Assembly: GCA_026225215.1 (NCBI GenBank)
Contig: JAMFSI010000031.1
Span: 1 to 64,000, forward strand
Length of the DNA stretch: 64,000 bases
Direction: 5' to 3'
Source: Sphingomonas palustris
GTDB lineage: Bacteria; Pseudomonadota; Alphaproteobacteria; Sphingomonadales; Sphingomonadaceae
The notes under the pieces were generated by a model that saw nothing but the letters and a program-made list of their open reading frames with translations, ran no database searches and was not told the origin of the DNA. The position numbers and the translations under genes are program-made. This document shows, piece after piece, positions 56,252 through 64,000 of the stretch (the first letter of the stretch is position 1; the number at the start of each line of letters is the position of its first letter).

Positions 56252-57967
56252 TCAGCCCCGTTGATTCCCCGACCGCTCGGCGATATCGTTCGCCGCGACA
56301 TAAGCGAAGGTCATAGCCGGGCCGATTGTAGCGCCGGCGCCGGGGTAGCAATCGCCAAAAGGATTGCCCGAGCAATTGCCTGCCGCATAGAGCCCGGGGA
56401 TCGGATTGCCTTGGGTGTCCAATACCCGCGCCCGGGCATCGCAGCGCAAGCCGCCCTTGGTGCCAAGATCGCCGTTGTTGATCGGCACCGCGTACTATGG
56501 GGCGGTATCGATCGGGCCGAGATTGGGGTTCGGCGATACGGTGGGGTCGCCGAAGAACTGGTCGTAGATGTTCATGCCGCGCCCGAATTCGGGATCGACG
56601 CCGGTTTTGGCGTAGGCGTTGATATTGCCGATGGTCTGCTGAAGCGCGGGCCAGGGCAGTCTGATCTTGTTCGCCAGCGCTTCGAGCGTATCGGCGCGGA
56701 ACACATAGTGGTCCCACCAGTCATCGGGGATCTTGCGATCGGGGGTATGGACCGTGGGCATCAGCCCGCCGGCGCTGAATTTTGCCCGAAACTTGGCGTC
56801 GAAGACCAGCCAGCACGGGCAATTGGCGCCGGTCTTGAGATGATCCTCGACCATCGCCTTGCCGAAGCTGTCATAGCCGATCGCCTCATCGACGAAGCGA
56901 TCGCCGTTGCGATTGACGCAAACACTCCAGGGACGTCCGACATCGAAGGCGGCCTGGTGAATCTCGTGGAAATTCGAGGCATTGACCATCGGCAAGGTCA
57001 TCGTCGGAATCCACCAGCCCGCGCCGGTGTGCTCGACATCGGCGCCGATCGCTTCCGCCGCGATCAACGCTTCGCCGCGATTGGCGTCCTCGGGGGTGGA
57101 GGAATGGCGGGCAAGGCCCGGCACTGGGTAAAACCGATCGCGCAGCGCCTGATTCCATTCGAAGCCGCCCGCGCTCAGCATCACCCCATGGCGGGCATCG
57201 ATCGTATAGGACCGACCGAACTGGCTGACCGTAACCCCGGTGACCCGGCCGGCGCCATCGGCGTTCACGCTTTCGAGCTTGGTTTCGAGGCGCAGTTCGA
57301 CACCTTTGTCGAACACCGCCTTGTACACCGCGCCCATCAGCGCCGCACCCTGGGTAAAGCGCCGGTCGCGGTGTGACACCTTGCGCGTCGAGCGATCGGC
57401 CCAATAGCGGGTGATCATCTTGGCCACGGTCATGCGCCAGCCCTTTTGCTGCATCATCAGCGAAAAGGTCTCGACCAGATCCATCGAATAGCGGCCGAAC
57501 AGCTTGAAGCGATTATATTGCTCGCGCATCAGTGGGTAGCGCTTATCGCCCAACTGGCGGCCATCGAAGGTCGGCACGATCACCGAGCGGTCGGCGCGCG
57601 CACCCGGCTTGTCGGGGAAATAATCGGGCCAGGCGGCGGCCATCACCTGCACGCCGGATTTCTTCAGATAGCGCACCATCTCAGGCGCCTGATCGACATA
57701 GGCATCGATCCGCTCCTGGTTCAACGGACCGCTGGTGATGCTGGCGAGATATTCCATGACCTGGGCGCGGCTATCGCCCTTATCCCCATCGAGCTGATGA
57801 TTGGGTATCCACAGCACCCCGCCCGACGTGGCCGAAGTCCCGCCGAATTTATGCGCCTTTTCGATGATCAGCACCTTCAGGCCATGCTCGGCCGATCGCA
57901 GGGCGGTCATTGCCCCCGCCGCACCCGAGCCGACTACCACTACGTCGAAGGTTTCGTTGTTGTTCAC
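56252..57967 (-). pseudogene. KstD-like FAD-binding oxidoreductase interrupted by an amber codon
   Basis: A flavoprotein reading frame of 572 codons, the usual length for 3-ketosteroid delta1-dehydrogenases. It shows VVGSGAAGAMTALRSAEHGLKVLIIEK (FAD binding), FGGTSATSGGVLWIP, and at the C-terminus GGLRCDARARVLD, GLYAAGNCSGNPFGDCYPGAGATIGPAMTFAYVAANDIAE. Codon 491 is TAG between IDTAP and YAVPINNGDLGTKGG, in frame, so the track lists two ORFs (56495 and 56252). The C-terminal part contains conserved FAD and substrate residues, so termination there should kill the enzyme. A point mutation, a sequencing error or readthrough are the possible explanations. The gene next door is an acyl-CoA dehydrogenase. 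Confidence 0.85.
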
Positions 57968-58157
57968 GCATACTCTCCCTTATGCGCGTTTAACGCGCCG
58001 GCCTTCGCTTGGCGATGCACGACGTAATGACCGCGAAGGTAGAGCTTCTTGCTCGAAGCTGTGTTTCGCCGCGCGCGGGCGATATCGAACCCGCAGCATC
58101 GAGTGGACCAAAGCAAAAGGGCTTTCACTTGCTCGGCAACATCGGCAAGAGGCGCGA

Positions 58158-59354
58158 ATGACCGATCAGACTACACTCGACGCCCTCAGAACCGAGGTCC
58201 GTATCTGGCTGGCCGCCAATGCTCCCAAAGGCTGGCGCCAAGCCGAACAAACCCACGAGCAATTTGCCGCGGCGCAGCGCGACTGGTTCCTGAAACTGGT
58301 CGAGGGCGGTTATGCGATCCCGCATTGGCCCGCCGAATGGCCGGGCGGCGGTCGCAGCCTTGCTGAGCAGAAGATCATCTATGAGGAGCTGGCCAAGGCC
58401 GACACGCCGCGCCTGCTGCTCTCCTTCGTATCGACCTTTCATGCCGCCTCCACTTTGATGGAATGCGCCAGCGAAGAACAGCGTGCGCGTTATCTGCCCG
58501 GCATTCTCAAGGGCGAAACCTGGTGCCAGGGCTTCTCCGAGCCCGGCGCCGGCTCCGATCTCGCCGCGCTGAAATGCCGCGCGGTGCGCGAGACGCGCGC
58601 CGATGGCGATGTCTACGTCGTCTCGGGCCAGAAAATCTGGTCGACCATGGCGCAATATGCCGACAAATGCCTGCTGCTGGTCCGCACCAACAGCGATGGC
58701 GTCAAGCAGGCCGGGATCACCTTCCTGCTGATGGACATGAAGGCCAAGGGGGTCACCGTCCGCCCGATCCAGCAAATCCAGGGCGATGAAGAGTTCTGCG
58801 AGATTTTTCTCGATGATGTCGAGGTTTCCGTCGCCGACCGGGTCGGCGAGGAAAACAAAGGCTGGGCGGTGGCCCAGGCAACGCTGTCGTCCGAGCGTGG
58901 GCTGACCTTGATGGAGCTGTCCTATCGGATGCGCGGGGCCTTGTCGTATGTGGCCGAGCTGATCCGCCGACACGGACGCGAAGCGGATACCGAGGTGCTA
59001 CGGCAATTCGGGGTGCTGTCGGCGCGCGTCGATTCGGCCTGCGCGATTGCCGATCAGTTTCTCGAAAACCGGATGAATGGCATTGAAGGTCTCGGCGATG
59101 CCTCGATCGTCAAGCTCACCTATAGCCGGGTGCTGCGCGAATATGCCCTGCTTGGCCTCAAGATCGGCGGGCTCGACGAGCAATATCGCGCGCCGATCAC
59201 TTTCGGCGATCTCAATACCGGCAATTGGATGGCGGACTATATGAACAGCTACGCCTGGACCATCGCCGGCGGCAGCGACGAAGTGCAGCGCAATATCATC
59301 GCCGAACGCATGCTCGACATGCCGCGCGAACCGAAGAACTGGGTGGTGGCATGA
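58158..59354 (+). CDS. Acyl-CoA dehydrogenase, FAD-binding subunit
   Basis: A 398-residue acyl-CoA dehydrogenase. The true start is the ATG at 58158 (GAGG five bases upstream), not the track start at 57801. Key regions: CQGFSEPGAGSDLAALKCRAV, YVVSGQKIWSTMAQYAD, GGSDEVQRNIIAERMLDMPREP. This has the common G-G-S-x-E-x-Q end, so it is closer to canonical FadE enzymes than the one at 53159. It overlaps the next gene by ATGA and pairs with it as a heteromeric dehydrogenase, the second such set in the window. Divergent from the KstD-like gene, from which it is separated by about 190 bases. Confidence 0.94.
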   Translation: MTDQTTLDALRTEVRIWLAANAPKGWRQAEQTHEQFAAAQRDWFLKLVEGGYAIPHWPAEWPGGGRSLAEQKIIYEELAKADTPRLLLSFVSTFHAASTLMECASEEQRARYLPGILKGETWCQGFSEPGAGSDLAALKCRAVRETRADGDVYVVSGQKIWSTMAQYADKCLLLVRTNSDGVKQAGITFLLMDMKAKGVTVRPIQQIQGDEEFCEIFLDDVEVSVADRVGEENKGWAVAQATLSSERGLTLMELSYRMRGALSYVAELIRRHGREADTEVLRQFGVLSARVDSACAIADQFLENRMNGIEGLGDASIVKLTYSRVLREYALLGLKIGGLDEQYRAPITFGDLNTGNWMADYMNSYAWTIAGGSDEVQRNIIAERMLDMPREPKNWVVA

Positions 59355-60364
59355 CGATCGAATTATCCGAACTGCGCGACGCAGCGCAAAAGGCGTTTCC
59401 CGCCGATGGCCTGCGCCCGGCGCGTGATGCCAGCTGGAAATTGATCGCCGAAATGGGCTGGTTGATGATGCCGCTGTCGGAAGAAGCGGGCGGTCTGGGT
59501 CTCGGGCGCGATGCCGTGGCGACGATCCATTTCGAAATGGGCCGGGTGCTGTCGCGCGCGCCGCTGATCCCAGCGCTGTTGGCTTTGCAGGCGTTGGAAA
59601 AAGGCGCTGGACTGGCAGACCAGGCGGGCTGGCTGGAGCGCGTCGCGAGCGGTGAATATGTCGCCGTCAGCCTGGAGCCCAAGAATACAATCGTGGCTAG
59701 TGGCGAGGTGCTGACTGGCACGCTGCGAGCGGTGGCCGATGCCGATATGGCGGGCCATCTCCTGGTTTGCGCTCCTGGACTGGTTGCGCTGGTGCCGAGC
59801 AATGGCGCGGGCGTGACCGTGACCGAGCGGCCGCTCTGGGATGAAAGCCGCCGCTTGTTCGATGTGACTTTCGACGGCCATAAAGTCGCACCCGAGTTGA
59901 TTGTGGCGCGCGACAATGCTGCCGACGGTATAGCCGCAAGCCTGCGCGCGGAACTGCTGGTGGCGCTGGCTGCCGATGCGCTGGGCGCGGCCAATGCCAC
60001 GCTCGATATGACGGTGGAATATCTCAAGACCCGCAAGCAGTTCGACCGCCCGATTGCGATGTTTCAGGCGCTGAAGCACCGTTGCGCCGATCTGAAAACG
60101 CGCATTGTTTCCGCGGAAGCCTTGCTGTGGGCTCGGGCTGGCGATCCGGAAGCCTCCGAAGTGCAACTCGGCGCGCTCAAGGCGCTCGCTTGCGAGGTGT
60201 TTCGCTTTACCGCCGAGGAAGCGATCCAACTGCACGGTGGGATCGGGTTGACCGAAGAACACCACTGCCATCTATATATGAAGCGCGCGGAATTGAATCG
60301 TTGGCTGGGTGGTAGCGCCGATGATTTGAATGAGGCGGCGGGGCGGGCGGCGCTGGCGGCTTAG
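59351..60364 (+). CDS. Acyl-CoA dehydrogenase, short partner subunit
   Basis: A 337-residue companion subunit. It starts at the ATG overlapping the previous stop; the track start at 59225 is a shadow inside the preceding gene. It keeps the C-terminal helical domain (ATLDMTVEYLKTRKQFDRPIAMFQALKHRCADLKTRIV, CEVFRFTAEEAIQLHGGIGLTEEHHCHLYMKRAELN) but has a compressed middle domain without the CFSEP signature. QLHGGIGLTEEH is the conserved end of this class. The FAD is likely bound at the interface with the partner, as in ChsE-type enzymes of steroid catabolism. Confidence 0.9.
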   Translation: MTIELSELRDAAQKAFPADGLRPARDASWKLIAEMGWLMMPLSEEAGGLGLGRDAVATIHFEMGRVLSRAPLIPALLALQALEKGAGLADQAGWLERVASGEYVAVSLEPKNTIVASGEVLTGTLRAVADADMAGHLLVCAPGLVALVPSNGAGVTVTERPLWDESRRLFDVTFDGHKVAPELIVARDNAADGIAASLRAELLVALAADALGAANATLDMTVEYLKTRKQFDRPIAMFQALKHRCADLKTRIVSAEALLWARAGDPEASEVQLGALKALACEVFRFTAEEAIQLHGGIGLTEEHHCHLYMKRAELNRWLGGSADDLNEAAGRAALAA

Positions 60365-60373
60365 CGCTACAAG

Positions 60374-60483
60374 TTCCCCTCCCACTTGCGGGAGGGGTTA
60401 GGGGTGGGCACTTTCTTCGTAAACGAGCCCACTGTTTCGCGTAAACCTGCCCACCCCCGGCCCCTCCCGCAAGCGGGAGGGGA
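60374..60483. repeat. Palindromic repeat, family C (copy 3)
   Basis: CCCCTCCCACTTGCGGGAGGGG at the left and CCCCTCCCGCAAGCGGGAGGGG at the right, with GGGTGGGCA and TGCCCACCC inner arms. It lies between convergent genes (acyl-CoA dehydrogenase plus, E1 beta minus). Confidence 0.9.
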
Positions 60484-60497
60484 GAAGAGGCAGCAAC

Positions 60498-61514
60498 TTA
60501 ACCCAAAATACCCTTCGCCGCGGCCACGACATCAGCCGACTGCACCAGATACGCATCTTCCAGCACCTTAGCGAAAGGCACCGCGCAATAGGGCCCGCCG
60601 AGACGCCGCACCGGAGCCTTGAGCTTGCCGAACAAGGTTTCCTGGATGGTTGCGGCGATTTCGGCGCTCGGGCCGAAGTAGCGGCCCGCCTCGGTCACCA
60701 CGACCGCGCGGCCGGTCTTTTCAACCGAAGCCAGTACCGCGTCCTTATCCCACGGCGAAACCGTGCGCAGATCGATCACTTCGGCCGAAATGCCCGCCTT
60801 GGCCAGTTCAGCGGCGGCGGCGGTGGTGTTTGCGACCATCCCCGAATAGGTGATCAGGGTGATGTCCTTGCCTTCCTGCACGAGCCGCGCCTTGCCCAGC
60901 GGGATCGGGCCCTGGTTAGCGGCGATTTCGCCGGGGACGAACATCGTCTGGCTGTTTTCGATGAACAGCACCGGATCGGGATCCTGGATCGCTGAGAGCA
61001 ACAGCCCCTTGTAGTCTGCGGGACAGCTAGGCGCGACCACCTTGATCCCGGCGGTATGGGCAAACCAGCCCTCGTAATGGTCGGAATGCTGCCCGGCGGT
61101 CTGCCAACCAGCACCGGTCAGGGTGCGGATCACCAGCGGCACCTGGCTTTGGCCACCCGACATGAAGCGCAGCTTCGCGGCATGATTGACGATCATGTCC
61201 ATGGCCACAGTGATGAAGTTCATCAGCATGATCTCGGCCACCGGCTTGTAACCGGCCATGGCGGCGCCGATCGCCGCGCCCATGATCGACTGCTCGGCGA
61301 TCGGGGTCGAACGCACGCGCAGATCGCCGAACTTGGTCGACAGTCCTTTGGTGGTACCCATCACGCCGCCGCCTTCGCGGTCGGCAACGTCCTCGCCGAA
61401 CACCAAGACCTTGGGATCTTCTTCCATGGCCTGGAACAGCGCAGCGGAGACCGCCTGCTGGCCGGTCATCTTCAGCATTTCGACAGTGTCGAGCGTGGGT
61501 GTATCGGTGCTCAT
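60498..61514 (-). CDS. 2-oxoacid dehydrogenase E1 component, beta subunit
   Basis: A 338-residue thiamine-diphosphate enzyme subunit (transketolase pyrimidine-binding and C-terminal domains). It has VLVFGEDVADREGG, STPIAEQSIMGAAIGAAMAGYKPVAEIMLMNF, PLVIRTLTGAGWQTAGQHSDHYEGWFAHTAGIKVVAPS and GIKVVAP-type motifs. It matches pyruvate/acetoin/branched-chain E1 beta; the STPIAE...HS pattern is common to all three. The ATG overlaps the E1 alpha stop (ATGA). No E2 or E3 gene is seen in the window. Confidence 0.93.
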   Translation of the reverse strand: MSTDTPTLDTVEMLKMTGQQAVSAALFQAMEEDPKVLVFGEDVADREGGGVMGTTKGLSTKFGDLRVRSTPIAEQSIMGAAIGAAMAGYKPVAEIMLMNFITVAMDMIVNHAAKLRFMSGGQSQVPLVIRTLTGAGWQTAGQHSDHYEGWFAHTAGIKVVAPSCPADYKGLLLSAIQDPDPVLFIENSQTMFVPGEIAANQGPIPLGKARLVQEGKDITLITYSGMVANTTAAAAELAKAGISAEVIDLRTVSPWDKDAVLASVEKTGRAVVVTEAGRYFGPSAEIAATIQETLFGKLKAPVRRLGGPYCAVPFAKVLEDAYLVQSADVVAAAKGILG

Positions 61515-62515
61515 GCCGGAATCTCCTCGGCAAAGACGTCGCGGCGCAATTCGGCGACATCGGGGTAATCACAAGCGAAGGCGAAATCGATCGCATCTTG
61601 CACTTCTGCTTCCAGCTTGACCTGCAGTTCGGCCAACTGCGCCTCGGTGGCAATGCCGGTGTCGATCAGTTTCTGGCGGAAGGCGGGCAGCGGATCGGCG
61701 GCGATCGCGGCCTCCTTTTCTTCCTTGGTCATGTAACCGTCAGCATCACCGAAGACGTGGCCCATGAAGCGGAAGGTCTTGCATTCGAGCAGGGTCGGCC
61801 CCTCACCGGCGCGAGCGCGCTCGATGGCGGCGTGGGCATGGGCGTACATATCGAAGGGATCGTTACCATCGACGGTAAAGCCCGGCATGCCATAGCCGAT
61901 CGCACGCTTGGCGATGAAGTCTACCGAGGTGCCGTTTTCATAGCGGGTGTGTTCGGCAAAGCCATTGTTGGCGCAGACGAAGATTACCGGCAGCTTCCAC
62001 ACCGAAGCCAGGTTCAGGGCTTCGTGGAAGGCGCCGATGTTGCTGGCGCCGTCGCCGAAATAGGCGATGGTCACATTCTTGTCGCCGTTCAGCAGCGAAG
62101 CCCAGCCAAAGCCATTGGCGATCGGCATCGAGGAGCCGACGATGCCGGTGGTGACCATCACCCCGGTTTCCGGATGGGTAAGGTGCATCGGGCCACCCTT
62201 GCCCTTGCAAGTGCCGTCGACGCGGCCGCAGATTTCGGCCCACAGCGGGCGCAGCGGCATGTCCTTGGCGACCATGTCGTGAATGCCGCGATAGATCGTG
62301 CAGATCTTGTCGTCATTGGTCAGCAGGTTCGACAGCGTCGACGGAATGACTTCCTGGCCGCGCGCGGAATAATAGGGGGCGGTGATCCGGCCGCGGCGGA
62401 TTTGCGCGCGAGTGGCATCGTCATTGCGCTCGATCCGCAGCATTCGGCGGAAGATATCGAGCTGGGCGGCGGAATCAGGAGTTGCCGCGTTACCGGCCTG
62501 GTTGCTCTGGCTCAT
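61511..62515 (-). CDS. 2-oxoacid dehydrogenase E1 component, alpha subunit
   Basis: A 334-residue thiamine-diphosphate-dependent decarboxylase subunit. The cofactor motif is GDGASNIGAFHEALNLASVWKLPVIFVCANN (G-D-G ... N-N). It also has YYSARGQEVIPSTLSNLL, IYRGIHDMVAKDMPL, GGPMHLTHPETGVMVTTGIVGSSMPIANG and ECKTFRFMGHVFGDADGYMTKEE. With the beta subunit it decarboxylates a 2-oxoacid and reduces a lipoyl-E2. GAGAGGCAAT supports the ATG at 62515; the track start lies 79 codons upstream in non-coding sequence. Acetoin or branched-chain oxoacids are possible substrates. Confidence 0.93.
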   Translation of the reverse strand: MSQSNQAGNAATPDSAAQLDIFRRMLRIERNDDATRAQIRRGRITAPYYSARGQEVIPSTLSNLLTNDDKICTIYRGIHDMVAKDMPLRPLWAEICGRVDGTCKGKGGPMHLTHPETGVMVTTGIVGSSMPIANGFGWASLLNGDKNVTIAYFGDGASNIGAFHEALNLASVWKLPVIFVCANNGFAEHTRYENGTSVDFIAKRAIGYGMPGFTVDGNDPFDMYAHAHAAIERARAGEGPTLLECKTFRFMGHVFGDADGYMTKEEKEAAIAADPLPAFRQKLIDTGIATEAQLAELQVKLEAEVQDAIDFAFACDYPDVAELRRDVFAEEIPA

Positions 62516-62736
62516 ATTGCCTCTCTGGAAAACGCCTTGTTCAGGCATTGCCTCGCTGTTTAGCTGCATTGCCGGCTCTCGCAAGAGCGAGCGCCGCTCG
62601 ATTTGCCAGCCACTGACCCGGCTATCACTAATCGCGCCCCAGCGATATGGCGCAACGCTTGATCGGGAACCTCCGAATATGACTGGCGGCCCCCGCTCAT
62701 CACACCCTACCCTCGACGGTAACCAGGAGAGCAGGC

Positions 62737-63735
62737 ATGATGAAGGTGGCACGGGTTCGTGGCGGCAAGGGAATAGAGGCGATTACCGTCACCCAGGAGG
62801 CGATTCCCGAGGCTGGCGCCGGCGAAGCACTGGTGCGCCTGACCGCCGCCACGCTCAATTTCCGCGACTTGATCATGGCCAAGGGGCTGATTCCCGGCAT
62901 CTGGAAGGAGCCGGAGCTGATCCCGCTTTCCTGTAGCGCGGGCGAAGTGGTCGCGGTCAGTAGCGGGGTGACGCGCGTCAAGCCCGGCGACCGGGTGGTG
63001 CCGATCTTTGCGCAGGGCTGGCTATCGGGGACACAATCCACTCCGACCATGCTGGGTGGCTCGGTCGATGGCGTCGCTCGCCAATATGCCAGCTTCGAAG
63101 CGGAAAGCCTGGCGCTGCTGCCCGACGAATTGGGCGATTTCGATGGTGCTACCCTGAGCTGCGCAGCGCTGACGGCGTGGTCGGCGCTGACGCAATACCG
63201 CCCGATCCAGCCCGGCGAATGGGTGCTGGCGCATGGCACCGGCGGGGTATCGATCGCCGCGCTGCAATTGGCCAAGGCGATGGGCGCCCAGGTCGCGCTG
63301 ACCTCCAGTTCCGACGCCAAGCTGCACCGCGCCCGCGCGCTCGGCGCCGATGTCACGATCAATTATCGCAGCCGGCCCGATTGGGCTGTTGCTTTGCGCG
63401 AGGCACTCGGCAGCGCACGGATCGCCAATGTCATCGACACCGTGGGCGAAGTCCAATTCGACGATAACGCCTCCTTGCTACTGGCCGACGGACAGATTTC
63501 GGCGATCGGCATGCTCGGGTCGGGTTTCAGCTGGACGCGACAGCAGCCGGGGGTCAGCCTCGCTCCGATCAGCGTCGGCAATCGCGACCAACATGAGGCG
63601 ATGACCGCTTTCATGGTCCGCCATCACATCCGTCCGGTGGTCGACGTGGTCTATGATCTCGATCGCATCCAGGATGCTTATCGCCATCTCGAAAGCGGAA
63701 AATTCTTCGGCAAGGTCGGGATCAGCCTGATTTAG
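62737..63735 (+). CDS. Zinc-less medium-chain (quinone-oxidoreductase-like) dehydrogenase
   Basis: A 332-residue NAD(P)-dependent MDR enzyme. The N-terminal GroES-like domain has AATLNFRDLIMAKGLIP and SCSAGEVVAVSSGVTRVKPGDRVV. The Rossmann domain has VLAHGTGGVSIAALQLAKAMGAQVALTSSSDAKLHRARALGADVTINYR. It lacks the Cys cluster and the GHE zinc motif of alcohol dehydrogenases, so it belongs to the quinone reductase/enoyl reductase side. GGAGAGCAGGC precedes ATGATG at 62737/62740. The gene overlaps the 3' end of the convergent thioesterase gene by 14 bases. Confidence 0.92.
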   Translation: MMKVARVRGGKGIEAITVTQEAIPEAGAGEALVRLTAATLNFRDLIMAKGLIPGIWKEPELIPLSCSAGEVVAVSSGVTRVKPGDRVVPIFAQGWLSGTQSTPTMLGGSVDGVARQYASFEAESLALLPDELGDFDGATLSCAALTAWSALTQYRPIQPGEWVLAHGTGGVSIAALQLAKAMGAQVALTSSSDAKLHRARALGADVTINYRSRPDWAVALREALGSARIANVIDTVGEVQFDDNASLLLADGQISAIGMLGSGFSWTRQQPGVSLAPISVGNRDQHEAMTAFMVRHHIRPVVDVVYDLDRIQDAYRHLESGKFFGKVGISLI

Positions 63736-64000
63736 CCGCGCTGTCGCGCAACCGCGCGAGTTTGGCCTGGTCGAGGATCGAGAAGATGCCGTCGGCGGTG
63801 CCGATGATGCGTTCGCCCGAACGAAATAGCCCGCGCACGAATACCAGCTGCGATGTCTTGCGCACCAGTTCGGGGCGGCAGGTGATAAAACTGCCGATGG
63901 TGGCCGCTCCGGTGAAATGGAAGCTCAGTTGGGAGGTCGCGCAGAGCGGCGCGCCGATCGCCTCGGTAACGCGCACGCCCAATGCGATATCGGCAAAACT
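63722..64000 (-). CDS. PaaI/hotdog-fold thioesterase (N-terminus outside window)
   Basis: The C-terminal 92 residues of a hotdog thioesterase. The edge reads SFADIALGVRVTEA, where the F-A-D-x-A-L-G motif is characteristic of PaaI-type thioesterases (the catalytic Asp lies in it). It ends with GRGLFRSGERIIGTADGIFSIL-type strands. The frame is open to the window edge, so the start is missing and the track ORF starts at an internal Val. It would release free CoA from an acyl-CoA of the pathway. Convergent overlap with the MDR gene. Confidence 0.8.
   Translation of the reverse strand, partial: SFADIALGVRVTEAIGAPLCATSQLSFHFTGAATIGSFITCRPELVRKTSQLVFVRGLFRSGERIIGTADGIFSILDQAKLARLRDSAAKSG

Noticed and set aside
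17988-60483. Possible CRISPR array from repeated palindromes
   Set aside because: The repeats are scattered singly with different centres and kilobases apart, with no regular spacers and no cas genes.

Overview
The window looks like chromosomal DNA of a Sphingomonadales alphaproteobacterium (Sphingomonas, Novosphingobium or Sphingobium type). The evidence is high GC, three TonB-dependent outer-membrane receptors of the sphingomonad type, a TPR-sulfotransferase next to one receptor, many SDR and acyl-CoA enzymes, and scattered palindromic repeats containing GCTTGTCGAAG. I could not check the genus. I saw no rRNA, tRNA or CRISPR array.

Layout. (1) 1-3166: the start of a siderophore-type TonB receptor (minus strand), divergent from a PepSY membrane protein and a small membrane protein, with a candidate iron-responsive operator between them. 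(2) 3653-10068: a complete nine-gene operon in the order atpD-C-Q-R-B-E-F-A-G (minus strand). This is the order of the laterally transferred N-type F1Fo ATPase. It has no separate delta gene, and the end of AtpF looks like a delta C-terminal domain. (3) 10069-10985: a gene graveyard holding a phosphoketolase N-terminal fragment and a frameshifted IS256-type transposase fragment, consistent with the operon sitting on an acquired island. (4) 10990-13024: a GtrA / GT2 / methyltransferase surface-glycan cluster.

(5) 13281-33137 and 37909-64000: mostly a large lipid and cyclic-compound catabolic region. It contains TonB receptors, a TauD-type dioxygenase, a Rieske oxygenase, a fatty-acid-hydroxylase-type desaturase, a molybdopterin oxidoreductase, aldehyde dehydrogenase, several SDRs, two LLM flavin enzymes, a double-domain CoA-transferase, an enoyl-CoA-hydratase-like protein, a MaoC-like protein, two pairs of heteromeric acyl-CoA dehydrogenases, a KstD-like flavoprotein interrupted by an amber codon, a 2-oxoacid dehydrogenase E1 alpha/beta pair and a hotdog thioesterase. 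Together these suggest uptake, oxygenation, CoA activation and beta-oxidation of a hydrophobic, probably polycyclic or branched substrate such as a steroid or terpenoid. The substrate is inference.

(6) Housekeeping or signalling genes lie between: AlkB-like, PRC-barrel, GNAT, UspA, MgtC, RMD1/DUF155, a phosphoesterase with a periplasmic solute-binding-like protein, and a CHASE2 adenylate cyclase / SH3 / M48 protease cluster.

Three families of imperfect palindromic repeats occur between genes. One copy lies inside, and in frame with, the double CoA-transferase gene. Decayed genes include an SDR missing its catalytic centre, the phosphoketolase and IS256 remnants, and the amber-interrupted KstD-like gene. 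Most long ORFs in the track that overlap these genes on the opposite strand are high-GC shadows and were left out.
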